Assembly: GCA_019113175.1 (NCBI GenBank)
Contig: DXHY01000011.1
Location: forward strand, 1 to 64,000
Direction of reading: 5' to 3'
Origin: Candidatus Eisenbergiella stercoravium
Lineage (GTDB): Bacteria; Bacillota; Clostridia; Lachnospirales; Lachnospiraceae
Length of the DNA stretch: 64,000 bases
Made by a program: the position numbers and the translations under genes. Positions 36,902 through 46,929 of the stretch are shown here, piece by piece. The notes beneath the pieces were generated by a model. That model saw nothing but the letters and a program-made list of their open reading frames with translations. It ran no database searches and had not been told where the DNA came from. Every line of letters begins with the position of its first letter. Position 1 is the stretch's first letter.

Positions 36902-38458
36902 TTAAAATACCCTTGTCGTCCATTTGGTGCAGTCCCAGACTGCGTCCACAATATCCTGGTAGAATTCCGGTTCGTGGCAGACCATCAGAATGCTGCCCTT
37001 ATAGGCGGACAGCGCCCGTTTCAGCTCTGCCTTGGCGTCCGCATCCAGATGGTTGGTGGGCTCATCCAGCAGAAGCACATTGGTAGGGCGGTTGATCAGC
37101 TTGCAGAGCCGTACCTTCGCCTGCTCGCCGCCGCTCAACACCCGGACCAGGCTTTCGATGTGTTTGGTGGTCAGGCCGCATTTTGCCAGCGCGGAGCGAA
37201 CCTCATACTGGGTGTAGGAGGGAAAGGTGTTCCAGATTTCCTGGATGCAGGTGGTGTTGTCATCCGCTTCCATTTCCTGCTCGAAGTATCCGATGCTCAG
37301 ATAATCTCCCTGCTCCACGCTGCCGGAAAGAGGCGGAATCAGGCCAAGAATGCTTTTTAACAGGGTGGTCTTTCCAATGCCGTTGGCGCCGGTGAGGACG
37401 ATTTTCTGTCCCCGTTCCATGGAAAGATTCAGGGGAGAGGACAGGGGCTCCTCATAGCCGATGACCAGATCCTTCGTGGTGAAAATGAAGCGGCCCGGCG
37501 CCCGGTCCTCCTTAAAGTGGAATTCCGGCTTCGGTTTTTCGGCGGCCAGCTCGATCACGTCCATTTTATCCAGCTTTTTCTGGCGGGACATGGCCATGTT
37601 ACGGGTGGAGACGCGGGCCTTGTTTCGGGCGACAAAGTCCTTCAGATCCGCGATTTCCTTCTGCTGTCTGTTGTAGGCGGCTTCCAGCTGGGCCTTCTTC
37701 GCGGCATAAACCTCCGTGAACTTATCATAGTTTCCCACATAGCGGGTCAGCGTCCGGTTATCCATGTGATAGATCAGATTGACCACGCTGTTGAGAAACG
37801 GGATATCATGGGAGATCAGGACGAAGGCGTTTTCATAATCCAGAAGGTAACGCTTCAGCCATTCGATGTGAGCCTCATCCAGATAGTTGGTGGGCTCATC
37901 CAGCAGCAGAATGTCCGGCTTTTCCAGAAGAAGCTTTCCCAGAAGAACTCTGGTGCGCTGGCCGCCGGAAAGCTGGGATACATCCTGATCCAGTCCCACG
38001 TCGGTAAGACCGAGCGCCCGGCCCACCTCTTCCACCTTGCTGTCGATGAGGTAGAAGTCATGCGCGGTCAGAAGCTCCTGGATGGTGCCAAGCTCCTCCA
38101 TATATTGTTCCAGTTCTTCTTCGGAGGCATCCCCCATTTTTTCACAGATCTCGTTCATCCGGGCTTCCAGGTCGAACAGAAAGGAAAAGGCGGATGCCAG
38201 GGTTTCCCGGATAGTGGTTCCCTTTTCCAGCACCGTGTGCTGATCCAGATAGCCCGCCCGCACGTTTTTGGCCCATTCGATTTTTCCTTCGTCGGGAATG
38301 AGCTTCCCGGTGATGATATTCATAAAGGTGGATTTGCCTTCCCCGTTGGCTCCCACCAGGCCGATGTGTTCCCCCTTCAGAAGACGGAAGGACACGTCCT
38401 CGAAAATGGCCCGGTCGCCGAAGCCGTGGGTCAGATGCTCTACGTTCAGTATACTCAT
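36902..38458 (-). CDS. ABC-F family ATPase
   Basis: Two ABC domains: LVGANGEGKST and LTGANGIGKTT; QLSGGQRTRV and VLSGGEQAKV; no TM. Confidence 0.95.
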   Translation of the reverse strand: MSILNVEHLTHGFGDRAIFEDVSFRLLKGEHIGLVGANGEGKSTFMNIITGKLIPDEGKIEWAKNVRAGYLDQHTVLEKGTTIRETLASAFSFLFDLEARMNEICEKMGDASEEELEQYMEELGTIQELLTAHDFYLIDSKVEEVGRALGLTDVGLDQDVSQLSGGQRTRVLLGKLLLEKPDILLLDEPTNYLDEAHIEWLKRYLLDYENAFVLISHDIPFLNSVVNLIYHMDNRTLTRYVGNYDKFTEVYAAKKAQLEAAYNRQQKEIADLKDFVARNKARVSTRNMAMSRQKKLDKMDVIELAAEKPKPEFHFKEDRAPGRFIFTTKDLVIGYEEPLSSPLNLSMERGQKIVLTGANGIGKTTLLKSILGLIPPLSGSVEQGDYLSIGYFEQEMEADDNTTCIQEIWNTFPSYTQYEVRSALAKCGLTTKHIESLVRVLSGGEQAKVRLCKLINRPTNVLLLDEPTNHLDADAKAELKRALSAYKGSILMVCHEPEFYQDIVDAVWDCTKWTTRVF

Positions 38459-38683
38459 ATGAAAAAACTCCTGTGTATATTGTATATTTGGTATATTTGT
38501 TTCTGCGGTTTATCTGCCTTCCGGAAAAAAGGCGCGTTTCACGCAAGTATAGCACAGGAAATTTATTTTTACCAGAGCGGAGGAAAAAGAAAGAGGAGAA
38601 GGGGTGTTGCAATTCGCGGGCAGGTATGAAAAGATAGGGATATGGCAGAAAAACAGAGAAGGCTTTCTCGGGAAGGGGATATT

Positions 38684-39538
38684 ATGAAACTTTCTTTTTC
38701 GACTCTGGGTTGCCCCCAATGGAGCTTTGAGCAGATCATAAAAAACGCGCATGAGATGGGATATGAAGCCGTGGAGCTGCGCGGCGTGGGAAATCAGCTT
38801 CGCATGGAGAAGCTGGAGTGCCTGCAGCCTGAAAACCGCGGCGCGCTTAAATGTCTGCTGGAGAAAAATCAGATAAAGCTGTGCGTGGCGGGTACGTCGG
38901 TGCAGTTCCATGATGCGGAAAAGTATGAGGAGGCGCTGGAGGAAGGGTGTCTGGCCCTGAAGCTGTGCACCGAATTGGGGATCCCCTTCATACGTGTATT
39001 CGGCAACACGTTTCCGGAAGGAGAGCCGAAGGAGGCCGTAATGCGCCGCGTGGAGGAGGGAATCTCGGCGCTGTGCGGTTACGCTTCTTCTCTGCGGCCC
39101 TCCGGTCCGGTTCAGGTGCTTCTGGAAATTCATGGAGATTTTAATTCCCTGCCGGTTCTGAGCCGGCTGTGCGACACGCTGAAAAATGAGCCGGGATTCG
39201 GCCTGATCTGGGATGTATATCACAGCTGGCTCTGGCATGGAGAAAATTTTCTTCCCTTTTATGAGGCCCTGCGCTCCCGAATCCGTCATGTACATCTGAA
39301 GGACTGTACGCTGGAAAATGGAAAGCCGAAGCTGTGCCTTCCCGGGGAAGGTGTACTGCCGCTGAAGGCGATGGTAAAATGCCTGCAGGAGGATGGGTAT
39401 ACGGGCTTTTATTCCTTTGAGTGGGAGAAGCGCTGGCATCCGGAGCTGCCGGAGCCGGAGCGCGCGCTGCCGCGGTATGTGGACTTCATGCGCGCGCTGG
39501 AAGAGGACATGCTCCGTGGCGCATCGCTTCAGGCCTGA
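38684..39538 (+). CDS. Sugar phosphate isomerase/epimerase (xylose-isomerase-like TIM barrel)
   Basis: MKLSFSTLGCPQWSFEQIIKNAHEMGYEAVELRG; HVHLKDC; WDVYHSW. Confidence 0.92.
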   Translation: MKLSFSTLGCPQWSFEQIIKNAHEMGYEAVELRGVGNQLRMEKLECLQPENRGALKCLLEKNQIKLCVAGTSVQFHDAEKYEEALEEGCLALKLCTELGIPFIRVFGNTFPEGEPKEAVMRRVEEGISALCGYASSLRPSGPVQVLLEIHGDFNSLPVLSRLCDTLKNEPGFGLIWDVYHSWLWHGENFLPFYEALRSRIRHVHLKDCTLENGKPKLCLPGEGVLPLKAMVKCLQEDGYTGFYSFEWEKRWHPELPEPERALPRYVDFMRALEEDMLRGASLQA

Positions 39539-39555
39539 TGCTTTCCTGTCCGCAG

Positions 39556-40800
39556 TCAGGCTTTTGATTCTTCTGCCTGAAAGCTTCTCCACTTCCGGAA
39601 AAAGGCAAGGCAGATCAGCATGCCGCCGAGAGCGATGACAATCCATACGCTGATGACGGCGATCCAGCCGGACAGATCGGAAATCATTCCGAAGAGCCAG
39701 GCGGAAAGTGAACTGCCCACATAGGTGGAGGCGTTCAGGATGCCGGAAACCGTTGCCACCTTTCCAAAGCGGGAAAAATGGGCGGGCAGACGGCTGATGA
39801 GGAACAGGTTAATGCCATACATACAGCCGGCGGTCAGGGTCATGAGAACCACGCTGGGAACAGGGCCGTGCTGATACAGAAATACCAGCAGGGCGGAGCA
39901 GGCTGCCGCTGCGCCGAAAAGCAGAGCGGAAGCACTGAATTCATTACGGATGCGGTTCAGCAGGGTGGAAGCCAGGTAGATGCTCAGAATACTGAACACC
40001 GGAAGAACGGCTGCCGTCAGGATGGATACCGAATTGCTCAGGCCGAAGGTTTCTGAAATGTATACGGGCATCCAGGTGGTGATTCCGTCACGGAGAATGC
40101 CGTGCAGCACGATGGCGAGCATCGCTGGCAGGAGGGCCGCCTGGAAGAGCAGAGTGGTCAGGCGTACGGAGGACTGCTCCGTGGTTTCCATGTGGATGGC
40201 GTGGATCGCATTCCGTCCATCCGCCTGCAGCCTGCCGATTCCTGTAAACCATACAAAAGCGGTGAGCACTCCGGCAAGGGCGGGGAACAGGAAGGCGGCT
40301 CTCCAGCTGGCAAAACGGATGCACAGGGGGACGAAGAGATAAACGAAAACCGTTCCCACAGAGGATGCCATGGAGACCTGTACGCAGCATTTCTGATATT
40401 GCTTTTCATCCAGCGTTTCGGCCATGATCCTGACGAGCGGCGGCCAGAGCATGGACTGGAACAGGCCGTTCAGACACCAGACCGGGATGATGAGCCGGAT
40501 GTCGGGAAACAGACCGACCAGAAGATTACAGGCGCAGGTCGCAGTCAGCCCGGCGGCAATCATTTTTCTGGGAGAAAACCGGTCTCCCAGAAAGCCGCAG
40601 AGGAACTGGCCGATCCCGTAAGTCAGAAAGCTTCCGGTCACCGGAAGACTCACGACGCTTTTCGTCAAAGCGAGCGAATCCTGAATCTCCGCCAGACAGG
40701 CGGCGTAGTTCATACGCGTCAGATAACTAATAAAATAAACCAGACAGCAGAGGAAGCAGAACACGTTCCTCTGCCGCCCGGTGGTAAGTACACCGTTCAT
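39556..40800 (-). CDS. MFS transporter (organophosphate:Pi antiporter-like)
   Basis: CLVYFISYLTRMNYAACLAEIQDSL...GQFLCGFLGDRFSPRKMIAAGL. Confidence 0.88.
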   Translation of the reverse strand: MNGVLTTGRQRNVFCFLCCLVYFISYLTRMNYAACLAEIQDSLALTKSVVSLPVTGSFLTYGIGQFLCGFLGDRFSPRKMIAAGLTATCACNLLVGLFPDIRLIIPVWCLNGLFQSMLWPPLVRIMAETLDEKQYQKCCVQVSMASSVGTVFVYLFVPLCIRFASWRAAFLFPALAGVLTAFVWFTGIGRLQADGRNAIHAIHMETTEQSSVRLTTLLFQAALLPAMLAIVLHGILRDGITTWMPVYISETFGLSNSVSILTAAVLPVFSILSIYLASTLLNRIRNEFSASALLFGAAAACSALLVFLYQHGPVPSVVLMTLTAGCMYGINLFLISRLPAHFSRFGKVATVSGILNASTYVGSSLSAWLFGMISDLSGWIAVISVWIVIALGGMLICLAFFRKWRSFQAEESKA

Positions 40801-40844
40801 GATGGCAGCCTCCATTCGGAGCCGGCGGCAGCTGGCCGCCGGCT

Positions 40845-41612
40845 TCATAATATAATATCGAGGGAAGCCTTTTTCCAGGCGTCCCGGATCTCATCTGACA
40901 GACCGCTGTCGGTCAGGTAAAGGAAGCGGGGGCTGAGATCGCAGACCTTCAGCGCTGCGCAGGTCTCAAATTTGGTGCTGTCCGCAAGGACAAACACCTG
41001 ATCCGCGGCAGCGATAAGCGCCCGCTGTACCTCGACCAGCTCTCTGATATGCTCGCTCATACCGAAGTTCAGAGAAAGCGCCGATGGAGCGTGGAAAAAG
41101 GCGGATACATGAAGCTGGCGGATCATATCCAGTGCAAGATGGCCGTAGAAGGCCTTTTCCCCCGGCAGATAGAACCCTCCCGTGAGAATTACCTGAAAGC
41201 CCGGCTTCGCTGAAAGGATCTCGAAGATCGGCAGAGAAGCGGTCACAATGGTGAGCTCCTGAAAGGAATCGCACAGCAGATGGGCAAGCTCGCTGGTGGT
41301 AGTGCCCGCATCCAGGGCAATCCGTTCTCCTTCCCGGATATGGGAAAGAGCGGCGCGTGCAATCTGTCTTTTCTCAGTTTGATGTTCCGTGCTCCGTTCG
41401 GACAGGCCGGTATAGCTCTGCATTCGGTTCATGCTGAGTGCGCCGCCGTGTACCCGTTTCAGCGCGCCCTGTTTTTCCAGATATTCCAGATCCCGCCGGA
41501 TGGTTTCCAGAGAAACCTGAAAAAGTCCGGTCAGCTCTGTGACCGTGACGGAGGAGCGGCGGCTTAACAGCTCCAGAATTTTATTTCTTCTTTCATTTGC
41601 AAACATATCCAA
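40845..41612 (-). CDS. DeoR-family regulator
   Basis: NERRNKILELLSRRSSVTVTELTGLFQVSLETIRRDLEYLEKQGALKRVHGGA; start TTG 41612 or ATG 41606. Confidence 0.95.
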   Translation of the reverse strand: MDMFANERRNKILELLSRRSSVTVTELTGLFQVSLETIRRDLEYLEKQGALKRVHGGALSMNRMQSYTGLSERSTEHQTEKRQIARAALSHIREGERIALDAGTTTSELAHLLCDSFQELTIVTASLPIFEILSAKPGFQVILTGGFYLPGEKAFYGHLALDMIRQLHVSAFFHAPSALSLNFGMSEHIRELVEVQRALIAAADQVFVLADSTKFETCAALKVCDLSPRFLYLTDSGLSDEIRDAWKKASLDIIL

Positions 41613-41644
41613 TTAACTCCACATAAACACAACTATATGCACAT

Positions 41645-41713
41645 AATATAACAGCGCATATTCTTCCTGTCAAGTCTGTAAAGAAAAAGTCAGGCAGAAG
41701 AAATATGCGCTGT
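41645..41713 (-). promoter_or_regulatory. deoR-like promoter TTGACA-N17-TATATT overlapped by an inverted repeat
   Basis: Minus strand TTGACA at 41668-41673, TATATT at 41645-41650; arms ACAGCGCATATT (41651-41662) and AATATGCGCTGT (41702-41713). Confidence 0.65.
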
Positions 41714-41757
41714 CTGAATCAGAACAATAGACTGTATTCAGGGGGCTGGAAGCGGGA

Positions 41758-42540
41758 TCATTTTTCACCGCACAGAACATGCCCCTCCCATTCTCTCGGA
41801 ATGGAAACGCCCTCCAGCATTGCAATCGTGGGGGCCAGATCCAGAAGTCCGGCCTCATCCAGCACTCTTCCGGGACGGAACGCTCTGCCATGGAAAAACA
41901 TGGGAATGGTATAATCTTCCGGGCAGTCCTCGCCGTGCATACGGCCATGTCCGCCGTGATCGGCGGTGACGATGATGTGATACCGGCAGCCCGCCGCTTC
42001 AAAAAGCTTTTTCACACAGGAAAAGGCGTTATTTACCTGCTGCAGATATTCCGGCGACATCCAGCCGTGATCATGGCCTCCCTTTTCATCAGTTTCAACC
42101 ATGTGGATGAAGAGAAAATCCGGCTGCTTTCTGCGGATCAGGGCAGCGGCATGTTCTGTAAGCATAAGATCGGAGTTCTCTTCCTCATAGGCGTGGATGT
42201 AGGAGGTATATTTCATACATTCGGAGGTCCAGATGTGACGGATGGGCTCCCAGTTGTGGAAGGCAGCGCAGACCTTTCCGGCGGCGGAAAGCTGTTCCGT
42301 GATGCCGGGAACGGGACGGACGGGAGGCGTGTAGGTATTGGTCAGAATGCCGTGACGTTTCGGGGGCACTCCGTAAAACATGGAGGTGTGGCAGGGAAGC
42401 GTGACCGTGGGAAGGACGGAATGGCCGTTCAGCGTATAACTGGAGGTTTCCATCAGCTCCTTCACAAAGGGATTTCCGCATTCCAGCGCGCCGTCCGGAC
42501 GCATGCCGTCGATGGAAATGAGGATGACTTTTTCATTCAT
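41758..42540 (-). CDS. Alkaline-phosphatase-superfamily phosphodiesterase/nucleotide pyrophosphatase
   Basis: VILISIDGMRPDG, LPTVTLPCHTSMFYGVPPKRHGI, IIVTADHGGHGRMHG. Confidence 0.92.
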   Translation of the reverse strand: MNEKVILISIDGMRPDGALECGNPFVKELMETSSYTLNGHSVLPTVTLPCHTSMFYGVPPKRHGILTNTYTPPVRPVPGITEQLSAAGKVCAAFHNWEPIRHIWTSECMKYTSYIHAYEEENSDLMLTEHAAALIRRKQPDFLFIHMVETDEKGGHDHGWMSPEYLQQVNNAFSCVKKLFEAAGCRYHIIVTADHGGHGRMHGEDCPEDYTIPMFFHGRAFRPGRVLDEAGLLDLAPTIAMLEGVSIPREWEGHVLCGEK

Positions 42541-43793
42541 GACTGTTCTCCTTCTTTCATGTGGTTATGTATGATAATGAATAAAACTGCCAGAAGCGTA
42601 AGGATGAGCCAGGAGCCAAACAACAGGGGATAGCTGTCATTTTCGAGCAGCCGGCCGTACAGGATGGAGCTGATTCCGGCTCCGAAATAGGTGGCAAAAT
42701 CCATCAGTCCCACAACGCTGGAGACGCATCCGCAGCCGGCATACCGGGTGGGATAGACTGTGAGAAAGGAGGTGTTGACGACGGAGATGGCCGCTGCGAT
42801 AAGGCTCAGGCAGACCGCTGCCGGAATCATTGCCACGTCTTTCAGACACAGCGGGATGAGACACAGCGCGGTGACGGACAGAGACAGGATGGAAACGGTA
42901 TGCTCCCTCCCCCGGCACAGGCGCAGAAGAAAGGGATAGATCAGCCGCCCCAGCAGCGTCAGAACCGGAATCGCAAGCACATAAAAGGACAATTCCGCCA
43001 GAGGAAGCGAATAGGTGTCCGCAAAATAGGAAGCCGCCCAGAGGTTCAGATTATCCTTCAGAACGCCGTGAAACATGGCAGGCAGCAGGAGAATCAGAAG
43101 CCTGGGAGAGCAGAGCACCGAAAATCTTCCTCGCGAAAAGCCGGCGTCTGCGAGCCCGGCCCGTATGGAGCGAAAGGAGCCGGATTTGGAAACGGAGCAG
43201 GGAACAGATGCATCTGTGTGCCCGGAGGGACAGGGGAAACGGAAAAAGAGAAAGACCGCCGCGCCTGCCAGTGCCGCGATGAGGCCGGGCAGCAGAAAGG
43301 CAAACCGAACATCCTGAAAGGAAATGGCAGCGGCAGCGATCAGAATGCCCAGAACGCTGCCGACACCCACGGAGGAGACCAGACAGGAGGCGGTTTCTGC
43401 CTGCTTCTCTCCCGGAAAACGGGCGGCGAGCGCCCGAAGCAGCGGCCCCCACAGCATGGACTGGGCAAAGCCGTTGATGCCCCACAGAACCAGAATGACT
43501 CCGGCAGGAGGAAGAAAACCGATCAGAATATTTCCAAGAGCGGTCAGCAGAAGTCCGATTGTCACCATCTTCCTCGGCGGAAACAGATCCCCAAGAAAAC
43601 CGTTCAGGAGCTGGCCTGCGGAATAGCACAGGAAAAAGGCCCCTCCCATCGCCCCGACCTGCGTGGAGGTCAGAAGCCTCTGCTCCTGCATGACGGGAGA
43701 AGCGATGGTCAGGTTCAGCCTGGCAATATAGATGGAAGCATAGGCAAAATAGGACAGAACAAAAAACTGCCGCTTTGACAGGGACTTTCGCAT
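42537..43793 (-). CDS. MFS transporter (organophosphate:Pi antiporter-like)
   Basis: FAYASIYIARLNLTIASPVMQ...GQLLNGFLGDLFPPRKMVTIGL. Confidence 0.88.
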   Translation of the reverse strand: MRKSLSKRQFFVLSYFAYASIYIARLNLTIASPVMQEQRLLTSTQVGAMGGAFFLCYSAGQLLNGFLGDLFPPRKMVTIGLLLTALGNILIGFLPPAGVILVLWGINGFAQSMLWGPLLRALAARFPGEKQAETASCLVSSVGVGSVLGILIAAAAISFQDVRFAFLLPGLIAALAGAAVFLFFRFPCPSGHTDASVPCSVSKSGSFRSIRAGLADAGFSRGRFSVLCSPRLLILLLPAMFHGVLKDNLNLWAASYFADTYSLPLAELSFYVLAIPVLTLLGRLIYPFLLRLCRGREHTVSILSLSVTALCLIPLCLKDVAMIPAAVCLSLIAAAISVVNTSFLTVYPTRYAGCGCVSSVVGLMDFATYFGAGISSILYGRLLENDSYPLLFGSWLILTLLAVLFIIIHNHMKEGEQS

Positions 43794-43795
43794 GA

Positions 43796-44653
43796 TTAAT
43801 CCGCCTCTTTTCTGATTTTTTCCAGAATCTTATCTCTGTTTTGAATATGCTCTGCAAAGGCCTGGCCGCCGCGCATCGCCAGAACGGCGTAAAGAGCATC
43901 CAGCAGACACAGGTGTGCGATGCGGGCAGATACGGCTTCTGTCGGATAATTGATATCGTCCGGATAGGCGGTGAGGGGATAATCAGCCGCTTTGGCAAGC
44001 GGGCTGGAACGGTAGCTGGTGATGGCGGCCGTCGTGGCGCCGTGAGCGCCTGCCAGCTTCAGGGCGTCCAGTGTGGCGGCCGTCTGTCCGCTGTGGCTGA
44101 TGGCGATGGCGATGTCCTGCTTCTGCATGTTCATGGCCGCGACCGGCATGAACAGGATATCGGTATAGCAGGAAGCGCAATAGCCGAGCTGGAGCAGACG
44201 ATACTGCATATCCTGTGCGACCGGAGAGGAGGTGCCGACACCGAACAGATAGATTTTTCCCGCCCGGTCAAATGCTGCGGCAAGCCGTTCCAGCATATCC
44301 GCATCCAGCATGGACAGAGTGTTCTGCAGGGTCCGAATGCCGGAAGCGAAGACCTTTTCCGCAATCTGTCCGGTGCTGTCCTGATCGCTGATCAGAGGAA
44401 GAAAGGAAACGGGCCTTGCAGCCAGCTCCTTTGCAAGGGCAAGACGGAACTGGGAGAAACCGCTGTAGCCCACCGATTTGCAGAAACGGATGACAGCGGA
44501 GCCCGCCGTGCCGGATGCCTGCGCCAGCTGCGCCACATTCATCTCCGTCACCTTGCTGCTGTTTGCCAGCACATAGTCGGCAATGATGCATTCCGTGCGC
44601 GTCAGGGAGTTATAATGATTTTTGATGGATGCAATACATGCTTCTGCGGCCAT
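43796..44653 (-). CDS. RpiR/MurR-family regulator with SIS domain
   Basis: LTRTECIIADYVLANSSKVTEMNVAQLAQASGTAGSAVIRFCKSVGYSGFSQFR; SIS IYLFGVGTSSPVAQDM. Confidence 0.95.
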   Translation of the reverse strand: MAAEACIASIKNHYNSLTRTECIIADYVLANSSKVTEMNVAQLAQASGTAGSAVIRFCKSVGYSGFSQFRLALAKELAARPVSFLPLISDQDSTGQIAEKVFASGIRTLQNTLSMLDADMLERLAAAFDRAGKIYLFGVGTSSPVAQDMQYRLLQLGYCASCYTDILFMPVAAMNMQKQDIAIAISHSGQTAATLDALKLAGAHGATTAAITSYRSSPLAKAADYPLTAYPDDINYPTEAVSARIAHLCLLDALYAVLAMRGGQAFAEHIQNRDKILEKIRKEAD

Positions 44654-44685
44654 GAAGAGAACTCCTTTTCAGAATAACAGGGTTG

Positions 44686-44787
44686 GAATAAAATTTTATT
44701 CTACAAATCATAAAATAAAATATAATATTATTCCAGTGTTCTGTCAAGAGGGACTTCACGCTTTTTGCGACAGACTTCACGCTTTTT
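44686..44787 (-). promoter_or_regulatory. rpiR-like promoter region: 16-bp palindrome, TTGACA-N17-TATATT, upstream tandem repeats
   Basis: GAATAAAATTTTATTC (44686-44701); minus-strand -10 44719-44724 and -35 44742-44747; AAAAAGCGTGAAGTC twice at 21-bp spacing (44752-44787). Confidence 0.7.
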
Positions 44788-44842
44788 ACAACACATAAGC
44801 AGGGGGATTTGTCTTGTATGCATGCCGGAAAAAGAGCGGTTT

Positions 44843-45493
44843 CTAATCTGTTTTGATTCCCGGCAGATCCCAGCGGTAATGGCTGGCAAGCATACGGATG
44901 GCAACCACAAGGAGGGCGCTTATGACCATGGCGAGGTCAGAATGGGTGTATTCCAGAGAAAAGGTGTAAAGGCAGGCGCCTGCAATGGAGGCGCAGGCAT
45001 AAATATGTTTTTTCAGCACATAGGGCGTTTCCCCTGCCATGATGTCACGCAGGATGCCGCCGCCGATTCCGGTTATGACGCCCAGGAAAATGATGAGGAA
45101 GTGGTAGCTGCCGTAACCGGCGGCCATTCCGGTGTCGATGCCTGTGACGGTAAACGCGCCGAGCCCGATGGCGTCCAGGATATTCATGATTTTTTCATAT
45201 TCCTCGATATATCTGCTGCCAAGCAGGGAAGGGCGCAGCCGGAACAGGATAAAAAGAACGATCACCGTCAGAAAGGCGGCAAATACATAAACCGGATTCC
45301 GGAACATGTTTGGCGGAATTTTTCCGATCATCAGGTCACGCAGCATTCCGCCGCCCACGGCCGTGATGACACCCAGAACGATGATGCCGAACAGATCCAG
45401 CTTTTTGCGGACAGCCACCATGGCCCCGGAGGAGGCGAAGGCGACGGTTCCGATGATTTCCACGAAAAAGATGAAATTTGACTGCAGCTCCAT
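44843..45493 (-). CDS. TRIC/UPF0126 family cation channel-like protein (YicG-like)
   Basis: GTVAFASSGAMVAVRKKLDLFGIIVLGVITAVGGGMLRDLMIG, repeated GVITGIGGGILRDIMAG. Confidence 0.95.
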   Translation of the reverse strand: MELQSNFIFFVEIIGTVAFASSGAMVAVRKKLDLFGIIVLGVITAVGGGMLRDLMIGKIPPNMFRNPVYVFAAFLTVIVLFILFRLRPSLLGSRYIEEYEKIMNILDAIGLGAFTVTGIDTGMAAGYGSYHFLIIFLGVITGIGGGILRDIMAGETPYVLKKHIYACASIAGACLYTFSLEYTHSDLAMVISALLVVAIRMLASHYRWDLPGIKTD

Positions 45494-45738
45494 GATTGAC
45501 CCCCCTCATATTATTTCTGAGATTTCGGACGGAAGGTCGTCTGTATGCAGACTTTTCCCGGCCCGTCCGGGCCGTTTCATCATAGCACGAAACCTTTCTC
45601 ATATCCATACCAAAAACCATAGAAAAAAGAAAAAGAATCCCTTATAATAAAAAGGACACAAAATGATTCTCAAAAGGGAAGCCGCCAAAGCCTGTAGACG
45701 CGCTGCCCTGCGGGGAAAAGCCAAAAAGGAGAAGAATT

Positions 45739-46872
45739 ATGGAAAAAAGAAAAATGGAGAAACTTGGAATTGAGACATCGCTTCTGGGATTTGGCTGTAT
45801 GCGTTTCCCTACCCTGCCGGATGGAAAGATCGATGAGGCGGAAGCGGAGAGAATGCTGGACAGGGCGATTGCGGCAGGAGTGAACTACATAGACACAGCT
45901 TATCCGTATCTTGATGGCCAGAGCGAGCCTTTTGTGGGAAGGGTGCTGAAAAAATACGACAGAGATTCTTTTTATCTTGCGACCAAGCTCCCGGTCTGGA
46001 TGGTAAACAGCGTGGAAGACGCGGAGCGGATTTTCAATGAGCAGCTGGAACGCCTGCAGACGGATCACATTGATTTTTATCTTCTTCATGCCATGAATCA
46101 GGAAAGATGGAACCATATGAAGGAGCTGGGTGTGGTGGATTACTGCGCGAAGCTGAAGGAAGAGGGAAAGATCCGCTGTTATGGCTTCTCCTTCCATGAC
46201 AGCTATGAGGCGTTTGAGGAGATCCTGCGTTCCAGAGAGTGGGATTTCTGCCAGATCCAGTATAACTACCTGGACAGGAACGAGCAGGCGGGAGATAAGG
46301 GCTATGCGCTGGCGGAAAGCCTGGGTGTGCCGATGGTGATCATGGAGCCTGTAAAGGGCGGTAATCTGGCGGGCTTTTCCGATGATATTAACGAGCGATT
46401 CCATAAGATGGATCCGGAGGCCAGCGTCGCTTCCTTCGCCCTGCGCTGGGTGGGAAGCCATTCCAATGTGAAGGTCATTTTAAGCGGCATGTCCACCATG
46501 CAGCAGGTGGAGGACAATCTGAAGACCTTTGAGAATTTCCGTCCTCTGAGCGATAAAGAAAGCCGGGAAATGGACGAAATCGTGAAGGAGCTGCGCTCCC
46601 GCGTGCAGAATGGCTGCACGGGCTGCCGCTATTGCATGCCCTGTCCGGCAGGCGTCAATATTCCCGGCAATTTTAAAGTTTGGAATAACTATCATATGTA
46701 CCGTACCTATGACCATGTAAAACGGGCCTGGGAAGTGGAACTGAAGGATGAGGAAAAAGCAAAGAACTGCGTGAAGTGCGGAAAATGCGAAACTCTCTGC
46801 CCGCAGAAGATCTCCATCCGGGCGGATCTGGTCCGCGTACAGAAAGAGCTGGACGAGAAGATTTTCAGGTAA
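45739..46872 (+). CDS. Aldo/keto reductase with C-terminal 4Fe-4S ferredoxin-like domain
   Basis: GFGCMRFPTLPDG, INYIDTAYPYLDGQSE-type motif; CTGCRYCMPCPAGV and CVKCGKCETLCPQKI. Confidence 0.95.
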   Translation: MEKRKMEKLGIETSLLGFGCMRFPTLPDGKIDEAEAERMLDRAIAAGVNYIDTAYPYLDGQSEPFVGRVLKKYDRDSFYLATKLPVWMVNSVEDAERIFNEQLERLQTDHIDFYLLHAMNQERWNHMKELGVVDYCAKLKEEGKIRCYGFSFHDSYEAFEEILRSREWDFCQIQYNYLDRNEQAGDKGYALAESLGVPMVIMEPVKGGNLAGFSDDINERFHKMDPEASVASFALRWVGSHSNVKVILSGMSTMQQVEDNLKTFENFRPLSDKESREMDEIVKELRSRVQNGCTGCRYCMPCPAGVNIPGNFKVWNNYHMYRTYDHVKRAWEVELKDEEKAKNCVKCGKCETLCPQKISIRADLVRVQKELDEKIFR

Positions 46873-46929
46873 ACACAGCGCTCCGCGGCGGGTGCCTTTG
46901 GGAGCTCAGACAGATGGGACTTGTAAAAA

